Assembly: GCA_900539185.1 (NCBI GenBank)
Contig: UQBG01000002.1
Coordinates: 105,092-169,091, forward strand
DNA: 64,000 bases
Reading direction: 5' to 3'
Source: an uncultured Clostridium sp.
Lineage (GTDB): Bacteria > Bacillota > Clostridia > Lachnospirales > Lachnospiraceae
Shown: piece after piece, positions 9,356 through 17,953 of the stretch
Layout: each line of letters begins with the position of its first letter
Position numbering within the stretch: position 1 is the first letter of the stretch
Made by a program: the position numbers and the translations under genes
The notes under the pieces: model-generated
What the model was told of the DNA's origin: nothing
The model's database searches: none
The model's input: the letters and a program-made list of their open reading frames with translations, nothing else

Positions 9356-10426
9356 CTATTCAAAGGTTACTCCATTTGGATTTGCTACATCAAAGAATGT
9401 GATCCAAGTCTTGCCGGGATTCATCTGTAGCTGTTCACCGGATGTCTCATAGTAATGAATGGTTCCGTTGGTATACTTCCATGTGATCGGTATATACTGA
9501 CCGTTCGTTGCGTAGTATCCGTCACCGGACTCTTCATTTTTTACTTCCATCAGATAGCCATCAACCGAATATGTGGTTGCATACAGAATCAACACATTCT
9601 GGAAATGTAACTGTTCATTGGTCTGATCATCGATCTGAGCCTCACCATACTGGAATCGATAGTACTGCTTGTCTTCTTCATTATATTCAAACCACGGTTT
9701 CCGATTGGCACTAAATGCTGTTGTAATCTTCTTTGCTGAACTTCCGTCGGTCAAATCCTGATTCTTAGAACGGAATGAAAACATCGGTTCATAGCTTGAT
9801 TTATGGTTCATATCGAATCCGGCGCTCTCAATCGCCTTATTCAGACCTTCTTCTGAGGTATATGCGTTATGTGGAGCTACCCGGCTGTTATCCCGATATA
9901 TAAAGTAGTTTCCCAATGCACCCATACCATCCATATCCGATACATTGCCGGATGCGATCTCCTGATCTGCCAGCGTTGATGTTCCTATATGGCAAAATAC
10001 TGCATCCAACTGTTCTGCATTCCGCACATAGTACTGTCTGGCACTTCTGACCGGTCCGATCTTCTCCAGACCACGATAGTCAGAGAATATAGCTTCCAAA
10101 CGGGTAATGCCACCCTCTACGACCATCTCGTAGATCACATCTGCCTGTCCGATTCCGGACTGTGGCATAGCTTCACCGATATTATTGATCATAATCGCAA
10201 CCGGTCGCTTGTCATTGATCTCCTGATCCACCCATTCTCCGGTCAGATCACTGAGCACCTTACCTTCTGTATTTACCAGGTCGATATCACCGGCTGTATT
10301 CATCGTCTCTGTCCCGGGCAATACTGTCTCAGACTCACCTTTTGCCCCACAGCCGCTCAGAAGCATTGATGTTCCTATTATGATACTCATGCCTGCTGCT
10401 ACTGTCTTCTTTTTCATTCCTTTCAT
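9356..10426 (-). CDS. DUF3048 domain lipoprotein (YerB-like)
   Basis: A 356-residue secreted lipoprotein. The signal peptide ends in the lipobox LLSGC, so Cys26 should be lipid-modified and the protein anchored outside the membrane. The body matches DUF3048/YerB: KRPVAIMINNIGEAMPQSG, then ADVIYEMVVEGGITRLEAIF and KIGPVRSARQYYV. The role of YerB-like proteins is not established; spore or envelope functions have been proposed. Two start codons are possible (10426 and 10417); the first has GAGG 7 nt upstream. It sits 10 bp from cdd and 17 bp from ybeY, clearly in the same operon. Confidence 0.88.
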   Translation of the reverse strand: MKGMKKKTVAAGMSIIIGTSMLLSGCGAKGESETVLPGTETMNTAGDIDLVNTEGKVLSDLTGEWVDQEINDKRPVAIMINNIGEAMPQSGIGQADVIYEMVVEGGITRLEAIFSDYRGLEKIGPVRSARQYYVRNAEQLDAVFCHIGTSTLADQEIASGNVSDMDGMGALGNYFIYRDNSRVAPHNAYTSEEGLNKAIESAGFDMNHKSSYEPMFSFRSKNQDLTDGSSAKKITTAFSANRKPWFEYNEEDKQYYRFQYGEAQIDDQTNEQLHFQNVLILYATTYSVDGYLMEVKNEESGDGYYATNGQYIPITWKYTNGTIHYYETSGEQLQMNPGKTWITFFDVANPNGVTFE

Positions 10427-10442
10427 GTTTCTACCTCACTCC

Positions 10443-10943
10443 TTAGTCTCTCGTATATCCCTTCCGTGTCAGAATCTCTTCCTGCTTTGCTTCCATAACC
10501 AGTCGTTCCGCCTCTTCCTCATGGTCATAACCACTCAGATGTAACATACTGTGTGCGATCAAAAATGCCAGTTCCCGCTCCGGACTGTGTCCAAACTCCT
10601 GTGCCTGCTCATATACCTTATCCATAGACACTACGATATCTCCCAGATTCAGTTCTCCGGTGTCACTGTCAAAGTAATCCTCCGGATGCTCCTCCACCAG
10701 TTCGAACCCCTCCGGCTTCCGGAAATCAATCATCGGAAATGATAAAACATCCGTCGGGCGGTCGATATCCCGCTGTTCCTTATTGATCTCCTGAATACCA
10801 TCATTATCCGTCAGCAGCACATTCACCTCAACATCGTAGGGACATGCAACATACTCAACTGCCGCTTCCACAATTTCATGAATAATATGCAGATAATCTA
10901 TGTTGATCTCACACAGATATTCATTCTCAATATTAACTGTCAT
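10443..10943 (-). CDS. ybeY: Endoribonuclease / rRNA maturation factor YbeY
   Basis: A 166-residue single-strand-specific metal-dependent RNase needed for 16S rRNA 3' end maturation and ribosome quality control. The zinc motif H-x3-H-x5-H is seen as HSMLHLSGYDH (His131, His135, His141), and RPTDVLSFP near residue 62 is the usual core motif. I chose ATG 10943 because TTAGGAGGAGCT precedes it; the frame to 10991 is an extension without homology. It follows phoH, the standard neighbour. Confidence 0.97.
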   Translation of the reverse strand: MTVNIENEYLCEINIDYLHIIHEIVEAAVEYVACPYDVEVNVLLTDNDGIQEINKEQRDIDRPTDVLSFPMIDFRKPEGFELVEEHPEDYFDSDTGELNLGDIVVSMDKVYEQAQEFGHSPERELAFLIAHSMLHLSGYDHEEEAERLVMEAKQEEILTRKGYTRD

Positions 10944-10997
10944 AGCTCCTCCTAACGCAACATCTTGTACTTTTTTTATTATAAACAACAAAATATA

Positions 10998-11996
10998 TTA
11001 TGACAACCCTTTTTCACGTGACTTTTCTCTCCGTCTGCGTCCGGCTTCCTCATAAGAATCATAGGCACTTACTATCTTCTGTACCAGCGGATGACGCACG
11101 ACATCCTGACTGGTCAGACGGCACACACCGATCTCATTGATCTTAGATAATACCTTCAACGCCTCATCCAGACCGGACTTCGCATTTGGAGCCAGATCCT
11201 TCTGTGACAAGTCACCGGTAATGATTGCCTTTGAGCCAAAGCCGATTCGGGTTAAGAACATCTTCATCTGTGCCGGAGTCGTATTCTGTGCTTCATCCAG
11301 GATAATGTAGGAATTATCCAATGTCCGTCCCCGCATATATGCCAGAGGTGCCACCTCAATCAGCCCTTTTTCCATATTTTTTAAAAACGTCTCCGCACCC
11401 ATAATCTCATAAAGTGCATCATACAGTGGCCGCAGATACGGATCCACCTTGCTCTGCAGGTCTCCCGGCAGGAATCCCAGTTTCTCTCCTGCTTCGATCG
11501 CCGGCCGGGTTAAAATGATCCGGTTAACCTCATTATTCTTAAACGCTGTGATCGCCATAGCCATTGCCAGATAAGTTTTACCGGTACCGGCCGGTCCCAC
11601 TCCGAATACGATCATCTTATCCTGAATCAACTGCAGATACTGCTTCTGACCGATTGTTTTCGCCTTTACCGGTTTTCCGCTCACCGTGTGGCAGATCACA
11701 TCCTGCTCCACCTCTGACATCTGCTGTACCTGACCGGTAAATGCTAACGACAGTGCATAGTCTACATTCTGTTCGGTAATCGTATTTCCACGCTGTGACA
11801 AAGCAATCAGCTCCTCCAGAATCTCCTTTGTTTTCGTTACCTGTTCCTCCGAGCCTATAATCTTTAAACGGTCATCCCGCATAATCATAGTAACCGACAG
11901 AGTTCTTTCTATCTTCTTAATATACTTATCAAACTGTCCAAACACATTCTGCGTATGCTCTGCGGGTATATTCAGACTGATTTCTACTGTATTCAT
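10998..11996 (-). CDS. phoH: PhoH family ATPase
   Basis: A 332-residue PhoH-like P-loop ATPase with an N-terminal KH-like region (about residues 1-70). The Walker A motif GVGPAGTGKTYLA and Walker B SYIILDEAQNTTP are intact, with ITGDLSQKDLAP after them, as in family members. PhoH proteins are linked to RNA metabolism and are usually beside ybeY, as here. Start 11996 follows CCGGAGGAAAGGGA and overlaps the end of yqfD by 4 bp (ATGA), indicating coupling. Confidence 0.95.
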   Translation of the reverse strand: MNTVEISLNIPAEHTQNVFGQFDKYIKKIERTLSVTMIMRDDRLKIIGSEEQVTKTKEILEELIALSQRGNTITEQNVDYALSLAFTGQVQQMSEVEQDVICHTVSGKPVKAKTIGQKQYLQLIQDKMIVFGVGPAGTGKTYLAMAMAITAFKNNEVNRIILTRPAIEAGEKLGFLPGDLQSKVDPYLRPLYDALYEIMGAETFLKNMEKGLIEVAPLAYMRGRTLDNSYIILDEAQNTTPAQMKMFLTRIGFGSKAIITGDLSQKDLAPNAKSGLDEALKVLSKINEIGVCRLTSQDVVRHPLVQKIVSAYDSYEEAGRRRREKSREKGLS

Positions 11997-13201
11997 TCCC
12001 TTTCCTCCGGTATATTTAGGCATCTTCCATATCCGATTCGTTCCCAGACTACGATCATTCCCTTGGATTGGCAGACACCGTCCTTTATCTCTATTGTAAC
12101 ATTATTTTCCATGATTTCTACCTCTTTTTCAGATAAATTCTGAATGTACCGGTTCAGTCGCTCCTCCGCCCGCTGTCTGGCTTCCTCTTCTGTATAGGTC
12201 ATAAGAACAGGCTGATACTCCCGCCTTTGTACCACCGTTATTCCGATTGGCAGTATATAGGTATGCCCCAGTCTCAATTGTCGTGTTTCCTGTACCACAT
12301 CATAATTGCCATAGTCCTTCCATGGCAGATGAAGCTCCTGTCTCCAGCCCATGACTTCAACAATTATGGAGGCCTGCTTTCTGCCGGTATATTCCTTTTC
12401 ATAGTACTGCATTTCAAATGAATCCTCATAGGAATATCCGGTTTCTGCAATCACATCTCCATCTGCAGCCACATAATCGGTTTCCAGAACTTCATCAAAG
12501 TCATCATAGATATGAATCACTCCGGAGATCAAAACTTCGCCATCGGATATCGTCTGCCCGATGCGTGCAACCGGCGTTCCGTTCCGGGTGATCATTTCCA
12601 CAATCACCCCATCCTTTGCTGCCACGATATCCTGTGGCGGTGTCTCTTCATCGACCGGTTCGGTTCCCTCCAGTGTTTCCTTGATGTCTACATTCAGTTG
12701 TGTACCGACGATTTCGCAGCTCACCCAGGACAATTCCGGGAAGTCCTGTCTCAACTGCTCCTCTAACCATTTGCAGTCGATCTGCGACTTTCTTTGTCCC
12801 AGCCTGACATATGCCTCTTCGATCCGGTTCACGATCTGTTCATCCGTATAGTAATAGGTCCCCTCTACATTAATGTCCCATATATATAAGGAGCCTAGAT
12901 AAACCAGTCCACCCGCCAGCAGGATCCCCAGAGCAAACAGCTTCCGCTTTCGATATCGGAACAGCCAGTATGGCAGACCGTACCGTTCCCGGAATGAAAG
13001 CTTTGAACCGGTCTTTTTCCGAATTTCATCCAGTTCCCGGATATATGGCTTCGCGATCATAAACTGATACCCTTTTTCAACAGGTTCCATATCCCAGATC
13101 GGGATTTCCCGATGATGAAGCAATGACAAAAATCGTTCCGGCTGATTTCCGTATACATACACCTGTACATAACCGGTCAGCCACGTTCTTACCTTTCCCA
13201 T
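11993..13201 (-). CDS. yqfD: Sporulation protein YqfD
   Basis: A 402-residue membrane protein of the YqfD family, made in the mother cell in Bacillus under sigma-E. After an N-terminal domain of about 90 residues comes one strong membrane helix (LFALGILLAGGLVYLGSLYIW) and then a large extracytoplasmic part with a POTRA/FtsQ-like start (VEGTYYYTDEQI, WVSCEIVGTQLNVDIKE). The molecular role is unknown; it is a reliable marker of endospore-forming lineages. It starts 7 bp after yqfC and overlaps phoH, the conserved order yqfC-yqfD-phoH. Confidence 0.93.
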   Translation of the reverse strand: MGKVRTWLTGYVQVYVYGNQPERFLSLLHHREIPIWDMEPVEKGYQFMIAKPYIRELDEIRKKTGSKLSFRERYGLPYWLFRYRKRKLFALGILLAGGLVYLGSLYIWDINVEGTYYYTDEQIVNRIEEAYVRLGQRKSQIDCKWLEEQLRQDFPELSWVSCEIVGTQLNVDIKETLEGTEPVDEETPPQDIVAAKDGVIVEMITRNGTPVARIGQTISDGEVLISGVIHIYDDFDEVLETDYVAADGDVIAETGYSYEDSFEMQYYEKEYTGRKQASIIVEVMGWRQELHLPWKDYGNYDVVQETRQLRLGHTYILPIGITVVQRREYQPVLMTYTEEEARQRAEERLNRYIQNLSEKEVEIMENNVTIEIKDGVCQSKGMIVVWERIGYGRCLNIPEERE

Positions 13202-13208
13202 ATGTCAC

Positions 13209-13439
13209 CTACACAAACTCTATTTTTGATACGACTCCCGTGATCTTCATGTCCTCCGATCCATAGTAGTCAATCCGCATATGTTCTCCATAAATATGTA
13301 CCTCTGCATGCCGGCCGATCACCCGGATATTCTGATCCGTGTATTCGGTCAGCGTCCGGTAATTTTCCAGCCATAGTTCTTCTCTCCCCTGCGTTCGAAG
13401 AATGATCGCTCCGTCCGTCACATCATTCGGCATCTGCAT
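13209..13439 (-). CDS. yqfC: Sporulation protein YqfC (YabP/YqfC family)
   Basis: A small protein of the YabP/YqfC family, 76 residues from the start chosen here. The body shows a beta-rich pattern (AIILRTQGREELWLENY, then VHIYGEHMRIDYYG and ITGVVSKIEF) typical of YqfC. I place the start at 13439 because GGGAG lies 6 nt upstream and because a longer in-frame extension to 13499 runs straight through the rho-independent terminator of the preceding gene. The gene therefore begins about 15 bp after that terminator and must have its own promoter, possibly a sigma-E type whose -10 (CATATACT) lies in the terminator loop. In Bacillus yqfC-yqfD is sigma-E dependent. Confidence 0.85.
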   Translation of the reverse strand: MQMPNDVTDGAIILRTQGREELWLENYRTLTEYTDQNIRVIGRHAEVHIYGEHMRIDYYGSEDMKITGVVSKIEFV

Positions 13440-13452
13440 AGCATTCTCCCAT

Positions 13453-13496
13453 AAAAAAACTCTCTGACATCTTTTTATAGTATATGTCAGAGAGTT
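13453..13496 (-). terminator. Rho-independent terminator of the DAK2 gene, overlapping the yqfC promoter region
   Basis: A 13-bp perfect stem (arms at 13458-13470 and 13484-13496, core ACTCTCTGACAT) with a 13-nt loop. On the minus strand it is followed by seven T residues. It lies 28 bp after the DAK2 stop codon and ends just before the yqfC ribosome site. Confidence 0.9.
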
Positions 13497-13524
13497 CATT
13501 CCATTCCAAATTATTCGATTATAC

Positions 13525-15201
13525 TTACTCGACTGAAATCACATAGTAGTAGATCGGCTGTCCGCCATAATGCAGTTCAACATCACAGTTCTTATACTTC
13601 TTCTCTAAGGCATCCAGCAATGCATTTGCATCGTCCTCCTGTACCTCATCTCCATAGTAAAGACAGATCAGTTCAGTATCCTCATCTACCAGATGATCAA
13701 TCAGTTCCATCGTTGTCTGATGAACATCCTGACTCAGTGCCTGGATTCCATCATCTCCGATCCCCATGATATCTCCCATCTTGATCACCTTGCCATCAAT
13801 ACTGGTATCCCGAACCGCATACGTAACCTGCCCGGTCTTCACATAGCTCATAGCCTCTGTCATACCGGCTGTATTGTCTTCAACGGTCTGTGACGGATCA
13901 AATGCAATGATTGCAGAGATGCCCTGCGGCACCGTCTTCGACGGAATCACGATAATCTTCTTCTCCTCTACCAGACTCTGTGCCTGCTGTGCAGCCAGAA
14001 TGATATTCTTATTATTCGGCAAAATGAAGATCGTCTTGGCATTTACCTGTTCAATGGCATTCAGCATATCCTCTGTACTCGGATTCATTGTCTGGCCACC
14101 CTCGATCAGATAATCAACTCCCAAGCCCTGGAAGATTTCATTGATTCCCTCTCCGATCGTAACTGAAATAAAGCCATAGTCCTTCTCCGGTTCCTGCTTC
14201 TTTTCCTCTTTTTTCTGCTGTTCCTGCTCTTTCTTCTTAGCAGCCGCCTTTGCCAGCTTCTCCTGATGCTCTTCCCGCATATTATCTATCTTCATACGAG
14301 TTAAAGAACCATAGGTCAGACCCTTTTCAAATGCCAGACCCGGATGATTGGTATGCACATGGACCTTAATCAGTTCATCATCCGATACAACAACTAACGA
14401 ATCACCGATGGAACTTAAATATTCCTTGAACTCTGCCTCCAACTCATCATTATATTCCTTTTCCAACATGACGATAAACTCGGTGCAATATCCGAAGGTA
14501 ATCTCCGCATTCGGATCATCCTCTACCGTAAACTCAAACTTATCCTCTGTCTTTTCCGGTGCAATCTGTACGATCTCAACCTCTTTTCCGATCAGAGACT
14601 GATATGCGCCCTGCACAACCTCCATCAGACCCTGTCCGCCGGAATCCACAACACCTGCTTCCTTCAGTACCGGCAACAGTTCCGGTGTATAAGCCAGCAC
14701 TTCATTGCCATAATCAATTACGATCCTGCCGAATTCTTCGATATCCTTCACCTTTCGATGAATCTCTCTGGCCTTCTCTGCCATACCGCTTGCAACAGTC
14801 AGTATCGTACCTTCCTTCGGCTTCATAACTGCCTTATATGCCGTTGCTACGGCCTGTTCAAAGCATGCTGCCAGATCATCCGTTGTCAGTTCCTCTTTAT
14901 TCGCGATCTCTCTGCAAAAGCCACGGAATAACTGCGACAGGATAACTCCTGAGTTTCCTCTGGCTCCTCGCAGGGACCCGCTGGAAATTGCTTTTGACAG
15001 TGTTGCCATCGTTGGCTGTTCCAGTGCTGCCACCTCTTTGGCTGCGGACATAATCGTTAATGTCATGTTCGTTCCCGTATCACCATCCGGAACCGGGAAG
15101 ACATTCAACTGATTGATATATTCCTTCTTACTCTCAATACGGTTTGCTCCAGCTAAAAACGCCTTCTGAAGCATATTCGCATTTATCTTCATAATAGCCA
15201 C
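13525..15201 (-). CDS. DAK2 domain protein, fatty acid kinase FakA-like (YloV)
   Basis: A 558-residue protein of the YloV/FakA family. The N-terminal DhaL/DAK2 nucleotide-binding domain (about residues 1-200) has NVFPVPDGDTGTNM near 28 and SLRGARGNSGVILSQ near 75. A long charged lysine/glutamate-rich linker near residue 310-335 separates it from the C-terminal FakA-type domain. In Staphylococcus FakA phosphorylates fatty acids delivered by FakB carriers to feed phospholipid synthesis; no fakB is in this window. Start is GTG at 15201, with GGAGG 9 nt upstream; the ATG three codons later would be 18 nt away. It follows the Asp23 gene, the usual YloU-YloV pair. Confidence 0.9.
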   Translation of the reverse strand: MAIMKINANMLQKAFLAGANRIESKKEYINQLNVFPVPDGDTGTNMTLTIMSAAKEVAALEQPTMATLSKAISSGSLRGARGNSGVILSQLFRGFCREIANKEELTTDDLAACFEQAVATAYKAVMKPKEGTILTVASGMAEKAREIHRKVKDIEEFGRIVIDYGNEVLAYTPELLPVLKEAGVVDSGGQGLMEVVQGAYQSLIGKEVEIVQIAPEKTEDKFEFTVEDDPNAEITFGYCTEFIVMLEKEYNDELEAEFKEYLSSIGDSLVVVSDDELIKVHVHTNHPGLAFEKGLTYGSLTRMKIDNMREEHQEKLAKAAAKKKEQEQQKKEEKKQEPEKDYGFISVTIGEGINEIFQGLGVDYLIEGGQTMNPSTEDMLNAIEQVNAKTIFILPNNKNIILAAQQAQSLVEEKKIIVIPSKTVPQGISAIIAFDPSQTVEDNTAGMTEAMSYVKTGQVTYAVRDTSIDGKVIKMGDIMGIGDDGIQALSQDVHQTTMELIDHLVDEDTELICLYYGDEVQEDDANALLDALEKKYKNCDVELHYGGQPIYYYVISVE

Positions 15202-15223
15202 TGTTTAAATCCTCCTTAACTGA

Positions 15224-15580
15224 TTAGTCCAACACCCGAACACCTTCAACAAAGATGTTGATATGCTCTACAGGGATACCGGTGAACTCTTCAATCTTAT
15301 ATCTTACGGTACTCATCAAATTATCAGCCACAACGGAAATGCTGACACCATATGCTACGATTATATGAAAATCAATCGAGATCCGATTGGACTCAATGGT
15401 AACATTCACACCCTTGCTGACACTGTCGCCCCTGAGCAGCTTTACTAAACCGTCTTTCATACTAACTGTAGCCATACCCACGATGCCAAAGCACTCGACT
15501 GCCGTAAGGCCGGCATACTGAGCAATTACTTCATTATCAATTAAGATATCACCATTTTCTGTACTCATTCGTCCTTTCAT
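15224..15580 (-). CDS. Asp23/Gls24 family envelope stress protein (YloU)
   Basis: A 118-residue Asp23/Gls24 (DUF322) protein. It shows IDNEVIAQYAGLTAVECFGIVGMA near the start, the diagnostic family region, and ends with VNIFVEGVRVLD-type strands. These are abundant cytoplasmic, sometimes membrane-tethered, proteins tied to cell-envelope stress. Start 15580 has GGAGG 7 nt upstream. It is divergent from rpmB and upstream of the FakA-like gene, an arrangement common across Firmicutes. Confidence 0.93.
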   Translation of the reverse strand: MKGRMSTENGDILIDNEVIAQYAGLTAVECFGIVGMATVSMKDGLVKLLRGDSVSKGVNVTIESNRISIDFHIIVAYGVSISVVADNLMSTVRYKIEEFTGIPVEHINIFVEGVRVLD

Positions 15581-15628
15581 ACGATAACCTCCATTCTGTT
15601 CTAACTATCATTTTACACATATAAGGAC

Positions 15629-15657
15629 ATTATAACCGTTTTTTTCAAAAAAAGAAA
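15629..15657 (-). promoter_or_regulatory. Likely sigma-A promoter for the Asp23-DAK2 operon
   Basis: On the minus strand a perfect TATAAT lies at 15634-15629, with a weak TTTCTT 17 nt further up at 15657-15652. The start codon is about 50 bp downstream. The -35 match is poor, so the call rests mainly on the -10. Confidence 0.5.
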
Positions 15658-15679
15658 TAGAATTTTTCTATATTTTCAC

Positions 15680-15708
15680 TTGCATTTCCAGAAAGTATCT
15701 GTTAAAAT
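15680..15708 (+). promoter_or_regulatory. Sigma-A promoter for rpmB
   Basis: TTGCAT at 15680-15685, a 17-nt spacer, then TAAAAT at 15703-15708. It is 50 bp upstream of the rpmB start, giving a leader of about 45 nt that carries the strong GAGGAGGT ribosome site. Confidence 0.65.
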
Positions 15709-15758
15709 TGACACGTTGTGAGTTTACGTTATATAAAAATACGAGGAGGTGCTGTATC

Positions 15759-15944
15759 ATGGCAAAGTGTGCAATTTGTGATAAAGGTGCTCATTTCGGA
15801 ATCAAGGTGAGCCATTCTCATAGACGTTCCAACAGAATGTGGAAATCAAATGTTAAGTCTGTTAAAGTGCTGGTGAATGGTGCTCCTAAGAAAATGTACG
15901 TATGTACTTCTTGTTTGAAATCCGGATTAGTAGAGCGTGCATAA
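15759..15944 (+). CDS. rpmB: Ribosomal protein bL28, zinc-binding form
   Basis: A 61-residue 50S subunit protein. Two CxxC pairs (Cys4/Cys7 and Cys49/Cys52) show the zinc-binding C+ type. The core KVSHSHRRSNRMWKSN is typical of bL28. Start 15759 has GAGGAGGT 8 nt upstream; the frame extends further up but without similarity. It stands alone with its own promoter and terminator, divergent from the Asp23-DAK2 pair as in many Firmicutes. Confidence 0.98.
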   Translation: MAKCAICDKGAHFGIKVSHSHRRSNRMWKSNVKSVKVLVNGAPKKMYVCTSCLKSGLVERA

Positions 15945-15950
15945 GAAAAA

Positions 15951-15982
15951 GCGGTATGATCGAATGATCGTACCGCTTTTTT
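15951..15982 (+). terminator. Terminator after rpmB, probably bidirectional
   Basis: An 11-bp stem (15951-15961 with 15966-15976, core GCGGTATGATC, one G-T wobble) with a 4-nt loop and a T run from 15977. An A run precedes the stem, so it can also stop transcription of the small minus-strand gene that ends at 16000. Confidence 0.9.
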
Positions 15983-15999
15983 CTTGTTTTTTTGTCTCT

Positions 16000-16134
16000 T
16001 TACTTGCAGAACAGGCAATATGCCAACAGCAAACTGATCGTTATACATAAAAATGTCCAAAAGCCCTCTGTGAAGCAGTTGATAATCATCCCGACTGCAA
16101 CAAAAAAGAGAGCAAACCCACACAACCGCTTCAT
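16000..16134 (-). CDS. Small hydrophobic membrane protein, 44 residues
   Basis: A short frame beginning MKRLCGFALFFVAVGMII and ending LLLAYCLFCK. Two hydrophobic stretches (about residues 5-18 and 29-42) surround a short polar turn, NCFTEGFW, so a hairpin of two membrane helices is likely. The ATG at 16134 is preceded by a purine-rich AGGAGAGAGGGTG, and the frame ends right at the terminator it shares with rpmB; both support a real gene. I recall similar short proteins next to sporulation genes in clostridia but cannot name a family. It follows gerW on the same strand by 66 bp. Confidence 0.7.
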   Translation of the reverse strand: MKRLCGFALFFVAVGMIINCFTEGFWTFLCITISLLLAYCLFCK

Positions 16135-16200
16135 GTGTATTCACCCTCTCTCCTATCCTATATCCTATTATATGCCGGATAATCAAATCGTTGACAAAAT

Positions 16201-16620
16201 TTAATCTTCTAATGCTTCCTGGTCTTCTGCCTCTAACTGATTGGCTTCCGCTTCCTCTGCATCCTTCTTTGCCTTATAGTCCTTTGCATACTCAGACACC
16301 TTATCCACCAGTTCCGGAACCATATCCAGAATCTTCGTAATACTATCCTGATTCTTAATATTTACCAGCTTAGTATGTCCATCCTGAATAACCAGAACCG
16401 CACTTGGTGACATCTTACCACCCAGTCCACCGGCACCGCTATTCTTAGCATTGTTATCTGAAAATGCACCGGCTGCTACACCAAATGCTACATCTACCAG
16501 TGGCAGAATGATTGTATCGCCGATCTGTGTCGGTTCACCAACTACTGTCTTCGTTGTCAAAAAAGAATCCATCCCGTTAAACAACGTACTTACGGTTGTG
16601 TTAAAATCATTATTTGCCAT
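16201..16620 (-). CDS. gerW: GerW family sporulation protein (YtfJ)
   Basis: A 139-residue GerW/YtfJ protein. After an N-terminal helix comes VVGEPTQIGDTIILPLVDVAFGVAAG, the conserved core, then a glycine-rich GAGGLGGKMSPSAVLVI. A charged, glutamate-rich tail follows. In Bacillus GerW is a spore protein required for normal germination. It overlaps the upstream DUF2953 gene by 11 bp, the usual pairing (YtfI-YtfJ). Confidence 0.93.
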   Translation of the reverse strand: MANNDFNTTVSTLFNGMDSFLTTKTVVGEPTQIGDTIILPLVDVAFGVAAGAFSDNNAKNSGAGGLGGKMSPSAVLVIQDGHTKLVNIKNQDSITKILDMVPELVDKVSEYAKDYKAKKDAEEAEANQLEAEDQEALED

Positions 16621-17581
16621 TCTTTATTCCTCCTACTATATTCCTTACTTTTTGAATTCTTCCCAATAAATTGCGGTTCAGCACTATCTGAATTCCCAGA
16701 AGCATGAAAAATCCAATCTGGATCCTTCCTCTTGCATAGAACTCACCTTCTAAAATCTTCTGTTCAAAATCCGGTGCTATCACCAGCCGATCCCTGTAAA
16801 CCGGGAATAACATCGCCACAGCTCCCAGAACCTTTCCGGTCTCTGCCGGATCTTCCATTCCAAAATGTACGACTCCATGAAGCTTCCGTGGACGTACATG
16901 CCGCCAGCTCTTCAAGAAATACTTCTTGCAATCCCGGAGTGCTTTTTGGGTTTCTTCTTCCCCCAGAAACTGTCTGACCTCTGCATATTTTTCAAGAATG
17001 TCATCCCTCTTTTTTATCAGCTTGTTTATATTTTCCGTTATATTTGCCAAAAAGTCAAGTATTCTTGATAGTATCTCCGAAATTTTGTAATGAATACGCA
17101 TCGGTATCGTAGTTATCCACTCGACTGCCTGTCGTACCTTATCATCAATCTTCTGCAGCAGGCTCTGTCTCTGCGCCGGTGTCTGTGTTTCCTTCATATA
17201 GTCATTGAAATCATCCTCTACCAGCTTCACCGGTACGAACATGGCTTCCCGATCTTCCGCCGCCGTATCCGTCTCTTCCTCTGACTCATCATCCGGTCCT
17301 TTATGATAGTGCTTATCGGTCTCATCATTGGTTGATATGGTAAAGCCAAATGATTTCAGATAATACAAGAATTTACTATTTCCATACACACCCTTAAAGT
17401 CCAGAACAAAGCACAGCCATCGGACGCGTCCGACTGCCTTCGGATCCCCATAGTACTCCCCTTCCAAAGAGTAGCAAAACGGGGCTGTCAGTGCAAGAAT
17501 GACTAACAGTAGTACCAGACCCAGTAAAATCAACAGTGTGATGCCCAGTACCTTCAATATAATTAATAATACATGTACCAA
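16610..17581 (-). CDS. DUF2953 domain membrane protein (YtfI-like)
   Basis: A 323-residue protein with a long N-terminal membrane helix (residues about 4-35), then a soluble region with a charged low-complexity segment (DDESEEETDTAAED) and helical middle, and the family's C-terminal pattern KLHGVVHFGMEDPAETGKVLGA. DUF2953 proteins are encoded next to gerW in spore formers; function unknown. It overlaps gerW and lies 14 bp after a 107-residue unknown gene. Confidence 0.88.
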   Translation of the reverse strand: MVHVLLIILKVLGITLLILLGLVLLLVILALTAPFCYSLEGEYYGDPKAVGRVRWLCFVLDFKGVYGNSKFLYYLKSFGFTISTNDETDKHYHKGPDDESEEETDTAAEDREAMFVPVKLVEDDFNDYMKETQTPAQRQSLLQKIDDKVRQAVEWITTIPMRIHYKISEILSRILDFLANITENINKLIKKRDDILEKYAEVRQFLGEEETQKALRDCKKYFLKSWRHVRPRKLHGVVHFGMEDPAETGKVLGAVAMLFPVYRDRLVIAPDFEQKILEGEFYARGRIQIGFFMLLGIQIVLNRNLLGRIQKVRNIVGGIKNGK

Positions 17582-17595
17582 GCCATCACCTCCTG

Positions 17596-17919
17596 TTACC
17601 TGCCTTCCAGACCCAGATACCGTTCAACATCGAATGTTCCGGTATTTTGGTACACCTCGTCCACGATCATCCGCACGAGTTCCTCTGCATTCTGCATCGT
17701 ATCCGTAAGTCCGATCACTATGATCGGATGCTCCAGTCTTGCATACTGTGGCTGAAGCAGTTCTTCATACGTATATATTTCCAATACTCCATCCCGAAAT
17801 GCCGGCAGGGTAATACAATACAACCCGGAAAGACTCTTCCCACGCTTCATCTTACGCATCGTGGGGATCACCTTTTGATCCGGTATTCCTCGAATATACA
17901 TGCGACTATATAGCTTCAT
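17596..17919 (-). CDS. Conserved hypothetical protein, 107 residues
   Basis: I do not recognise a family. The start at 17919 (MKLYSRMYIRG) has AGGAG 5 nt upstream. The sequence has a basic N-terminal third (KVIPTMRKMKRGKS) and a compact alpha-beta look, with a hydrophobic strand HPIIVIGLTDTMQNAEELVRM. No membrane segment or signal is seen. It lies between the 466-residue unknown and DUF2953 with gaps of 34 and 14 bp, so it is co-transcribed with the gerW group. Confidence 0.75.
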   Translation of the reverse strand: MKLYSRMYIRGIPDQKVIPTMRKMKRGKSLSGLYCITLPAFRDGVLEIYTYEELLQPQYARLEHPIIVIGLTDTMQNAEELVRMIVDEVYQNTGTFDVERYLGLEGR

Positions 17920-17953
17920 GAACACTCCTGTCTTATACTGAACGTTCTTTTGG

